Origin: Candidatus Aenigmatarchaeota archaeon
Lineage (GTDB): Archaea; Aenigmatarchaeota; Aenigmatarchaeia; QMZP01
NCBI GenBank assembly: GCA_016185435.1
Contig: JACPNN010000004.1
Coordinates: forward strand, 137,635 to 181,848
Length of the DNA: 44,214 nucleotides
Direction of reading: 5' to 3'
Within the stretch, counting starts at the first letter, position 1; each line of letters opens with the position of its first letter. Shown in pieces: positions 37,954-44,214 of the stretch. The notes below the pieces were generated by a model. It had not been told where the DNA came from and did no database searches. It saw only the letters and a program-made list of their open reading frames with translations. The position numbers and the translations under genes were made by a program.

Positions 37954-39999
37954 TCATTCAGCATACTTTGGCTCCACATAATCATCACCTGACGCAATTT
38001 CCAGATATTTTATTTCGGTCAGGTCGCCCAAGCTGCTGGCTTTTATCATCTTCTGGGATACGGTGTAGAGGACATCCCTTATGTACAGGGACCTCTGGAC
38101 TGAGTAGCCAGGCCCGTAGAACCAGTAGCCACTTTTTTTGAACGCATCATCATCCTTGAAGTGGGTTATCCTGCCCCTCAGCTCGAATCCGTTTTCCAGA
38201 GTTATCCTGTAAACATAAGCCCCTTGGAAGACAAAATTTCCGTATTCATTTGCAGGCCTGCCTGTCTTGTCCTTGATTTCAGCCAAAAGAACAGGTATTA
38301 CCAGCAACTGCCTTTCTTTATCGAACAGGAAGGCCTTGTGGTTGTGAAGGGCCTCTGAATCTGTCCCCCTGTCGCCTATCCCTATCTTGTGGAGTTCCTT
38401 CGGGTTTTCAACATCGCTCACATCGAATATTGCAATCTTCATGCCCTGATACCATGCGAAGTCGCCTTCCTCTGCTTCAGCGGCTTCCTTGCCGACTCCT
38501 ATAATGTGGCTTTCATCGTATGGGTGGAGGTAATCAGAGTAGCCCGGTATTTTCAGTTTTCCCAATACCTTTGGATCATTTGGATCGGACAGATCCAGAA
38601 CAAAAAGCGGGTCGACCTTCTTGAATGTCACTATATATGCCCTGTCTCCCATGAATCTTACTGAATATATCTGCTCTCCCGGGGCAAGGCCTTCAAGGCT
38701 TCCCGCAGCTTTCATGTCCTTGTCGAGGATGTATACATTGCTCACAGACGGTTTATCGCTTTCCCATGAGTGGCCCCTAGTGGTTGCTATCCTGAAATAG
38801 TCCCTGTGCTCGTCCATGGAGAACTGGTTGAGTATCCAGCCTTTCGCCTCGCCCTGCCCCGTGTAGGATATCTTTCCGCTGTCAAGGGCGAACTTGTGGA
38901 CTATTGTCTTCTGCTCCTCCTGTACAGGGGGCACAACAGCCTCTGCAACCTTGACAGGCCACGGCCTCCATCTGGGATACTGCACCTCTGCCACATAGAG
39001 GTTCTGGGAGGAAGCGTATATGTTCTGGCCGCCTGCTGCAATCGTGTGCTTCTCCACTTCCTTCTTCTCATCTGCCATGGACATGGAGGCTATTGTTATG
39101 AAGTTCCTTGCCTGCACTGGCGGGAAATAGGCAACATCGCTGCAGCCTGCTATATTGCTGAATTTCTGCCCGCTGTATCTGCTGTCCCTGTAGTAAGGCA
39201 TTATGGTCGCATTGCTCTCCAGAGGCTGAGCATAATATCGCGGATAAGAATTGACGACAAAATAGGCATCCGAACCTATTTTCCTGGAGGAGAGGTAGCT
39301 GCCCTCGAAATCCACTGCTCTCAGCATCTTTGGGTTTTTCCTGTCTGATATGTCCCAGAGCTGGGCTGTGGTGAGGCTTATGGAATATGGATATGGATAA
39401 ATATCGGGCCTTGCTATTGATCTGCCTTCAATGGCTGCTTCTTCTGCCTGGGGCCTGTAGACAGGAGGCTCTATCTGCTCGTATGTGCTGCCGAATACAA
39501 GAAGCCTGTCGCCGTCGATGAACATCTCTGCAGGAGTCAGCTTCCCGAGCTTTGTCTCGCTCTCGATCTTTGCCTCTTCTGCGGGATAAGCATAGGCGAT
39601 CACAAGCCTGCCGCCTGATATTATGTACATATATCTCCCGTCTGTCTTGACGATGTCCGCCTCGTCCACACCCTGCACCTGCACATTGGTTGCGGAATAG
39701 GGAGCTGGAACAGCTCCGGAACCTGCCTCTTTTGAGGCTGAAGCCATTGTCCTGACAGCTCCTATGCCGAGCATCATATCGCCTGCATAGCCGTAATTTC
39801 CGCTCTCCTTGAAGGCAGAGACTATTGAATTGCAGGAGTCGAAAGTCGGAAGGGCCATTGCCGATCCGACAAAAGGCCTCTGCATCCCTTTTTCTGTGTA
39901 AAACATCAGCGCAGCGCCGGCCAGAATGGCCAGCAAGGCCATTGCAGCAAGCGTGCCTGAGCCTTTGGCATTTTCCTTTTTCATGATTTTCCGCTCCAT
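37954..39999 (-). CDS. Secreted beta-propeller protein (COG4880-like)
   Basis: About 681 residues. An N-terminal hydrophobic anchor or signal (TLAAMALLAILAGAALMFY) follows a basic start; ATG 39984 is also possible. The body is the beta-propeller family distantly related to WD40: YSATNVQVQGVDEADIVKTDGRYMYIISGGRLVIAYAYPAEE, LWDISDRKNPKMLRAVDF, SVRFMGDRAYIVTFKKVDPLFVLDLSDPNDPKVLGKLKIPGYSDYLHPYDE and FDVSDVENPKELHK repeats. Such proteins are found on archaeal and bacterial surfaces; function unknown. Expected outside the cell membrane. Confidence 0.92.
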   Translation of the reverse strand: MERKIMKKENAKGSGTLAAMALLAILAGAALMFYTEKGMQRPFVGSAMALPTFDSCNSIVSAFKESGNYGYAGDMMLGIGAVRTMASASKEAGSGAVPAPYSATNVQVQGVDEADIVKTDGRYMYIISGGRLVIAYAYPAEEAKIESETKLGKLTPAEMFIDGDRLLVFGSTYEQIEPPVYRPQAEEAAIEGRSIARPDIYPYPYSISLTTAQLWDISDRKNPKMLRAVDFEGSYLSSRKIGSDAYFVVNSYPRYYAQPLESNATIMPYYRDSRYSGQKFSNIAGCSDVAYFPPVQARNFITIASMSMADEKKEVEKHTIAAGGQNIYASSQNLYVAEVQYPRWRPWPVKVAEAVVPPVQEEQKTIVHKFALDSGKISYTGQGEAKGWILNQFSMDEHRDYFRIATTRGHSWESDKPSVSNVYILDKDMKAAGSLEGLAPGEQIYSVRFMGDRAYIVTFKKVDPLFVLDLSDPNDPKVLGKLKIPGYSDYLHPYDESHIIGVGKEAAEAEEGDFAWYQGMKIAIFDVSDVENPKELHKIGIGDRGTDSEALHNHKAFLFDKERQLLVIPVLLAEIKDKTGRPANEYGNFVFQGAYVYRITLENGFELRGRITHFKDDDAFKKSGYWFYGPGYSVQRSLYIRDVLYTVSQKMIKASSLGDLTEIKYLEIASGDDYVEPKYAE

Positions 40000-40060
40000 G
40001 ATTACATTTCGAACAGCGGAAATATATAAGGAGCCTTTTTTCTTCGGGAAAAGGCGAAAG

Positions 40061-40075
40061 ATGCGCCGACCGGGA
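40061..40075 (-). repeat. Copy of tRNA-Gly 3' end, remnant 1
   Basis: ATGCGCCGACCGGGA matches the 3' end of the tRNA-Gly at 40902-40972 (minus strand, CCCGGTCGGCGCAT). A further piece, ACCGGGATTC, follows at 40082. This may be an attachment-site scar. Confidence 0.6.
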
Positions 40076-40117
40076 CAGGGGACCGGGATTCAATACAATG
40101 CTTGCTCAGTTAAGTGG

Positions 40118-40648
40118 TTATATGCACTTCATTATGAAATCCTTGTCCATGAGGACAGAGTTGTCGCATGTCTGCCGGAGATGCCATGAATGGCCTGATT
40201 TGAAATAGTAATTCTCCACCCGCTTGCCCATCTCCTGCACAGCCCTGACAGCAGGCACGAAATCCCCGTCCCCGCTCACCAGAACCGCAGTGTCATAGGC
40301 GTTCTTTGAGGCAAGCACAATCATGTCAGTTGCAAGGTGTATGTCATCCCCTTTAACAACATAAACCAGTTTTCCTTCAATCATCCTTTTCTGCAGCCTC
40401 ACAAGAATGAGTTTCAGGTTTGGAGTATTGCGGAGTCTGTCGAAAAACCTCTGCTGTTTGCTGTATTTTGCCGGATCAGCCTGCTGGTCGAGCGGAGCAT
40501 TGTAGTAGTGCGTCCTGACGAACTTCCTCTTTCCCGATATGGCAGCCGCCAGCCTGCTGAAATCAATATCTGCCTTTCCTATGTTCTTCCTGAGGCCGTG
40601 ATAGAAGTTACTTCCGTCAATAAAAACCATAACGCGCTCTTCAGGCAT
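40118..40648 (-). CDS. NYN-domain protein (LabA/DUF88-like putative RNase)
   Basis: 176 residues from ATG 40648 (MPEERVMVFIDGSNFYHGL). NYN/PIN-like acidic residues: FIDGSNFY, then KGDDIHLATDMIVLA and LVSGDGDFVPAVRAV. NYN domains are PIN-related metal-dependent nucleases that cut RNA. The longer frame upstream has no family match. Lies between a tRNA-Gly 3' remnant and the tRNA itself. Confidence 0.87.
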   Translation of the reverse strand: MPEERVMVFIDGSNFYHGLRKNIGKADIDFSRLAAAISGKRKFVRTHYYNAPLDQQADPAKYSKQQRFFDRLRNTPNLKLILVRLQKRMIEGKLVYVVKGDDIHLATDMIVLASKNAYDTAVLVSGDGDFVPAVRAVQEMGKRVENYYFKSGHSWHLRQTCDNSVLMDKDFIMKCI

Positions 40649-40826
40649 AAAATCATCAGCTTTGTCCTGACAAACCGAAAAATATAGGACCCGCCGTTGC
40701 CGAAGCAATGGCGGGGAGGATATGTATAAACTTGCAAATCACGTATTTATAAGCTTTTTCTGGGGTAGAAGCGCTTCTTTTGCAGCAAGACCGAGGACTG
40801 ATGACAGCGCATTTGCTCCGGGAATG

Positions 40827-40839
40827 AATGCGCCGACCG
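40827..40839 (-). repeat. Copy of tRNA-Gly 3' end, remnant 2
   Basis: AATGCGCCGACCG, a 13-bp match to the bases at and just after the tRNA-Gly 3' end (40900-40912). Together with 40061-40075 it makes three copies of this end within 0.85 kb. Confidence 0.55.
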
Positions 40840-40870
40840 CACATTTCAATTTCAGGGGATAGTAGGGCGG

Positions 40871-40897
40871 TAGAAAGGGGATGTGCCCCTTTCTGCG
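40871..40897. terminator. Hairpin just downstream of tRNA-Gly
   Basis: AGAAAGGGG-ATGTG-CCCCTTTCT, a perfect 9-bp stem that can extend by two pairs. Five bases separate it from the 3' end of the minus-strand tRNA. It may end or protect the transcript. Confidence 0.5.
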
Positions 40898-40901
40898 CAA
40901 T

Positions 40902-40972
40902 GCGCCGACCGGGATTCGAACCCGGGCTACCAGCTTGGAAGGCTGAAGTACTACCACTATACTATCGGCGCA
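40902..40972 (-). tRNA. tRNA-Gly (TCC)
   Basis: Folds on the minus strand: acceptor GCGCCGA/TCGGCGC with discriminator A, D arm with AGTGGTA, anticodon stem CAGC/GCTG with loop containing TCC, and T arm CCCGGGTTCGAATCCCGG. No CCA is encoded. A TTAAAAACTC element about 30 bp upstream may be its TATA box. Confidence 0.96.
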
Positions 40973-41088
40973 TGACAATTACATATTCGGCCATTTGAGT
41001 TTTTAAGATTACTTATATGGATAAGGGGCTGTTGAGAATGAATTGAATGCAGGAAGTGTATTTATTCTCCCATTCCAATTCTTCCTTG

Positions 41089-41226
41089 ATGTACCGGAAA
41101 AAGAATCCCATAAGCAGCCTGAAGGGAAATGAGAGGATTGAGGACATCTTTGTGGTCAAGATAAAGAAAGGGGTTGCAAATATTGAATTGAAAGATAAAC
41201 TGAGTATCTCGGTGGTCGAACGCTGA
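41089..41226 (+). pseudogene. Duplicated promoter plus 5' fragment of the HD/OB nuclease gene
   Basis: The first 29 codons (MYRKKNPISSLKGNERIEDI...) match the start of the gene at 41639 with one amino-acid change (S for G). The upstream TATTTATTC...TCCAATT is also similar to the region before 41639. After KIKKG the frame diverges and stops at 41226. It is a truncated duplicate, though a 45-residue peptide could still be made. Confidence 0.8.
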
Positions 41227-41236
41227 TTTTCCTAAC

Positions 41237-41548
41237 TTATCCAAACCACAATAGAAGCAGAAGCGCAACTAACATCACCAGAAATCCTATTAGAATGGCC
41301 ACTGCTGGCCTGTTAGGCTTTTCGTATTTTTCTGCCAATACAGGCAGACGTGATGGAATGAATTTTCTAGGTTTTTCTTCAAGTTTTTTTGCCTCCTTTG
41401 GGCTCACCTCCGGAAATAATGGCCCCTGAAACCCACAGGTCAGGCAGACATAGTTTGGGCTCAAAGCATCGCGGCTTATCATTCCCCTGTTAGTTACTTC
41501 CTTACTGTCACATTGAGGGCAGATTCTAATCCATCTCTCCCTTTTCAT
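41237..41548 (-). CDS. Zinc-ribbon protein with C-terminal TM anchor
   Basis: 103 residues. The N-terminal zinc ribbon has RICPQCDSKEVTNRG and NYVCLTCGFQG (two CxxC). A charged linker (SPKEAKKLEEKPRK) is followed by a C-terminal membrane helix (VAILIGFLVMLVALLLLLW). Tail-anchored with the ribbon in the cytosol. Function unknown; such proteins are frequent in archaea. It lies between the truncated copy and the intact HD/OB nuclease gene. Confidence 0.82.
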   Translation of the reverse strand: MKRERWIRICPQCDSKEVTNRGMISRDALSPNYVCLTCGFQGPLFPEVSPKEAKKLEEKPRKFIPSRLPVLAEKYEKPNRPAVAILIGFLVMLVALLLLLWFG

Positions 41549-41638
41549 TGGATATTATTGATTCTAGCATATTTATTCCCTCCCTCCAATTGTCAATAGA
41601 AGTAGAATCATGTCAGCGGATGTAATTCATCATTGACT

Positions 41639-42616
41639 ATGTACAGAAAAAAGAATCCCATAAGCGGCCTGAAGGGAAATGAGAGGATTGAGGACATCTT
41701 TGTGGTCAAGATAAAGAAGGGCATTTTCCCTTATGTGAATGGCTACTATTTCCACCTGCTGCTTTCTGATGCAGAGGGCAAGAACATAGACTACAAATAC
41801 TGGGGAGAGAAGGACGAGGCCAAGGTGAGGGCTCTCTATGAATCCATAGAGCCTGATGCTGTCGTGCTTGTGCAGGGCAGGACTGCAATTTATATGGGCA
41901 CATTGCAGATAGCCACGAATCACCCTGACACGATAAAGGTTCTTGGAGAAGGGGAATACGATCCCTCGGATTTTGTCAAGAAATCGAAAAGGGATATAGG
42001 GGAGATGGTTCAGGAATTGAGAGGCCTGATAGCATCTGTCCAGAACCCTGAGATAAAGAGGCTGCTTGAAAGAATATTCATTGAAGATGAAGCTTTCATG
42101 GACAAATTTAAGCAGCATCCTGCCGCCATACAGATACACCATAACTGGGCTGGCGGTTTGATTGAGCACAGCCTGCAGCTTGCGAGATACTGCGAGGCCA
42201 GCAAGGCCGTGTTCCCGGAGCTTGACAGGGACCTGATGATTGCAGGGGCTCTGCTTCATGATATAGGAAAGCTGAGCGAGATACAGGTGACCACAAGAAT
42301 AAAGGGGACAAAGGAAGGGCAGCTCATAGGGCACATCCCGATAGGCTATTCAACCCTTTCGGATATCATGGAAGAGACAAAAATAAGCGATGAATTGAGG
42401 ATGAAACTGCTGCATATAGTTCTGAGCCATCAGGGGCAGATGGAATATGGCTCGCCCAAAGAGCCTATGTTCCCGGAAGCAGTGGCTGTCTATCTGGCAG
42501 ATGAGCTGAGTTCCAAGCTTGCAGAGATCATAGAGTTTGTTGGGGAATCGAAAAAGGGGACTGAGGATGATTTCATGTACCACAACAGGCATAGGAGGAA
42601 CATATACCTGAAATGA
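41639..42616 (+). CDS. OB-fold/HD-domain 3'-5' exoribonuclease, YhaM-like
   Basis: 325 residues from ATG 41639. The N-terminal OB-type domain (about 10-95: FPYVNGYYFHLLLSDAEGKNIDYKYWG) is followed by an HD domain with HHNWAGGLIEHSLQLARYC, AGALLHDIGKLSEI (HD pair) and KLLHIVLSHQGQMEYG, then PMFPEAVAVYLADELSSKL. This matches YhaM/CBF1-type nucleases that trim RNA or DNA 3' ends. Its promoter and first codons are duplicated at 41050-41175. Confidence 0.9.
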   Translation: MYRKKNPISGLKGNERIEDIFVVKIKKGIFPYVNGYYFHLLLSDAEGKNIDYKYWGEKDEAKVRALYESIEPDAVVLVQGRTAIYMGTLQIATNHPDTIKVLGEGEYDPSDFVKKSKRDIGEMVQELRGLIASVQNPEIKRLLERIFIEDEAFMDKFKQHPAAIQIHHNWAGGLIEHSLQLARYCEASKAVFPELDRDLMIAGALLHDIGKLSEIQVTTRIKGTKEGQLIGHIPIGYSTLSDIMEETKISDELRMKLLHIVLSHQGQMEYGSPKEPMFPEAVAVYLADELSSKLAEIIEFVGESKKGTEDDFMYHNRHRRNIYLK

Positions 42617-42732
42617 TGGGGCCAAAAGTGGCTTGGAAGAACATTTCTGAACAGCCCTCTTCTGGCAGGTGTATCTTTTGCACGCATTCTGCCTCTAAAT
42701 TTGAAAATAAGACAAGAGACATGTTAAGCGCA

Positions 42733-43266
42733 TCAGAAATCAAAATCAAGATCCTCTTCTTCTTCGTCGCCCTTTTCCTCTTTTTTGGCCGGTTTTTCCG
42801 AAGCCGTTTTTGGGGGTGGCCCGGCGGTTTCAGGCCTTGGGGAGCCCATCCCGGCCCTTATAGTCTCTGCAACTTTTGAAAGGCTGTCGTCATCGAGCTT
42901 CTTGACAGGCAAAATGCCCTCCAAGCCAACAGGTCCTTCGGAACTGAAGCGGGGAATGACATGCACATGCATGTGGTTGACAACCTGGCCTGCGGCCTTC
43001 CCGTTGCTGCTTGAAATGGATATGCCATCGGCTTTCATGGCGCTTTTGACCGCTATCGATACTTTCCTGACGGCAACAAAAAGAGATGCCAAATCCTCCT
43101 CGTCAAGCTGGAATATGGTCTCTGCATGAGCTTTCGGTATGACAAGGGCGTGGCCTGGATTCCTAGGGTTGATGTCGAGGAAGGCAATGCTATTGGCATC
43201 CTCATAAACCTTCTTTGCCGGCACCTCTCCGGATGCTATTTTGCAGAATAGACAGTCTTCGGCCAT
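42733..43266 (-). CDS. HIT-family nucleotide hydrolase with acidic tail
   Basis: 177 residues. The HIT domain has CLFCKIASGEVPAKKVYED at the start and the catalytic VVNHMHVHVIPR (HxHxH). CxxC at the N-terminus may bind zinc. The last 45 residues are Pro/Lys/Glu-rich and end in a very acidic EEEEDLDFDF tail, which is unusual for the family. The enzyme hydrolyses dinucleotide or AMP conjugates such as AMP-lysine. Confidence 0.92.
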   Translation of the reverse strand: MAEDCLFCKIASGEVPAKKVYEDANSIAFLDINPRNPGHALVIPKAHAETIFQLDEEDLASLFVAVRKVSIAVKSAMKADGISISSSNGKAAGQVVNHMHVHVIPRFSSEGPVGLEGILPVKKLDDDSLSKVAETIRAGMGSPRPETAGPPPKTASEKPAKKEEKGDEEEEDLDFDF

Positions 43267-43392
43267 AATGGATATCGCACTAATAGCAATAAATACTTTC
43301 AGGGATTGTGGCAGGAAGATAACAGAAACAATAGCATGTTTTGGTGGGGGATGTCAGAAGATTAAATTAGGTAATACAATACAATTATAATA

Positions 43393-44214
43393 ATGGCAAA
43401 AAAGGCTTTTCTGGCCTACAGTCTGCTATTTGCGGCCGTAGCTATCTTGTTTTTAGGAATAAATTCAATCCTCACTTATGCCCAAAGCGCGGGCTTTTCA
43501 TGCGATTCCGGGACGCTTTCTGATGTGTGCGTAGTCAGCACGACAAAGAATCTGATTTCGAATACTGTCATAGACGGATCGGGAAGCCTGAGAATAACAG
43601 GCACAGGGACGCTTGTCACGGGAGGAAAAGGCATTACCATCAGCATGGGGAGAGACGTGACGATAGATGCAGGAGGAAAAATTGACACATCAAACCAGAT
43701 TGCCGGACAGAATGGGGGTAATATCGTCATTAATGCAGAGAACGTCACGATATCGGGAAATCTGAGTGCCAGTACAGCAAGCTGTCCAGGACAATCAAGC
43801 TGCGGAAAGGGCGGTGATATAAACATCAACGCAGCTGAAACCTTTGGTCTGAGTCCTAGCGGATCAATATCCACATCTGGTACTGACTTTAGTTCGGGAT
43901 TAGGTGGAAATATTAACTTTGTAGCAAGCAGTGGAGGGAATGTGGAGATAAGGGCAGGTGAGGCGAGGGTGATGGGGGATGTTGTCACCAAGGGCGGGAA
44001 GGCTGTGGCTGCTGAGGGGTCGCATTATGGGTATGCGCAGACTGTGATTGGGGGGGATGCGGGGAGGATAAGCGTGGCTGCTGACGGGCTGATAGACATG
44101 CCTGGCAGGATATTCGCTTATGGGGGGAATGCGAGCATTGCCGGGAATACTAATTACAAGACGTCAGTTGCCGGAAGGGCGAGCTCAATAGTGATTAAGT
44201 CAACTGGAGGTAGC
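43393..44214 (+). CDS. Large secreted beta-helix-like protein, 3' end beyond window
   Basis: Open from ATG 43393 to the window end, at least 274 residues. Signal peptide MAKKAFLAYSLLFAAVAILFL... then SILTYAQS. The body is Gly/Ser/Thr/Asn-rich with short repeating strands (GNIVINAENVTISGNLSA, GGDININ, GGNINFVAS, VAADGLIDMPGRIFAYGGN), typical of right-handed beta-helix or adhesin-like surface proteins. A TTAAATTA element about 27 bp upstream suggests a leaderless transcript. Probably a cell-surface protein; ligand or enzyme activity unknown. Confidence 0.8.
   Translation, partial: MAKKAFLAYSLLFAAVAILFLGINSILTYAQSAGFSCDSGTLSDVCVVSTTKNLISNTVIDGSGSLRITGTGTLVTGGKGITISMGRDVTIDAGGKIDTSNQIAGQNGGNIVINAENVTISGNLSASTASCPGQSSCGKGGDININAAETFGLSPSGSISTSGTDFSSGLGGNINFVASSGGNVEIRAGEARVMGDVVTKGGKAVAAEGSHYGYAQTVIGGDAGRISVAADGLIDMPGRIFAYGGNASIAGNTNYKTSVAGRASSIVIKSTGGS

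Noticed and set aside
39428-40093. 221-residue minus-strand frame rich in Cys, Arg and His
   Set aside because: Shadow of the beta-propeller gene, with no domain and no ribosome site.
40739-40978. 79-residue minus-strand protein
   Set aside because: Overlaps the tRNA-Gly and its hairpin; a chance open frame.
41630-42334. 234-residue minus-strand frame
   Set aside because: Antisense shadow of the HD/OB nuclease gene.

Overview
The window reads as an archaeal chromosome segment. Many genes have a TATA-like box about 25 bp upstream of the start codon (leaderless transcripts), others have a GGAGGTGA-type Shine-Dalgarno. Genes are short and packed, ATGA stop/start overlaps are common, arginine is mostly AGG/AGA, and archaeal families recur (HEPN/MNT pairs, XPD-like helicase, COG4880-type beta-propeller, tRNA-Gly without an encoded CCA). 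A DPANN-type archaeon is my best guess from the small-protein content and compactness, but the sequence does not prove it.

Layout. (1) 1-8100 is a metal/thiol-redox island. A leftward operon (arsR-type regulator, MerA, a MerT-like membrane protein, a TlpA-like lipoprotein, a second membrane protein) is joined by 4-bp overlaps. A second leftward operon encodes a DsbA-like protein with a C2H2 finger, another CxxC membrane protein and a Zn-ribbon. There are also a glutaredoxin, several tiny Cys-rich proteins, and a CDGSH-type plus threonine-dehydrogenase-like operon. The same palindromic operator lies at the regulator promoter and before the CDGSH gene, so I infer one regulon. (2) 8100-12850 holds a chimeric gene remnant, two HEPN/MNT modules (one damaged) and an NrdR-NrdD-like fusion that has lost recognisable catalytic residues. 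(3) 12856-15480 carries three related 36-37 nt structured repeats separating two gene-sized segments, one with a ChrA chromate transporter. (4) 15500-28300 is mostly ordinary: flavin reductase, hydrolases, DEAD helicase, an MvaI-like restriction-modification pair, MsrB, ABC exporter, Cas4-like nuclease, ArsM-like methyltransferase, DinB-like protein and an AbiE-like toxin-antitoxin pair. (5) 28364-31757 holds three more copies of the repeat family, two of them identical 37-mers, again separating gene-sized segments, and ending 29 bp from a Cas2-like/Cas1 gene pair. (6) 31900-44214 is largely housekeeping and membrane genes, tRNA-Gly with extra copies of its 3' end nearby, a duplicated 5' fragment of an HD/OB nuclease gene, and the start of a large secreted protein.

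The most notable signal is the six-copy 36-37 nt repeat family. It folds with G-T pairs on one strand only, separates segments of 429-1545 bp that carry whole genes, and sits beside cas1/cas2-like genes. I propose it as a possible CRISPR-like or integron-like gene-cassette system. A plain 3'-end hairpin (terminator/REP-like) family is the main alternative. The second signal is the multi-paralogue CxxC membrane protein family, each close to a thioredoxin-fold partner, within the MerA regulon.
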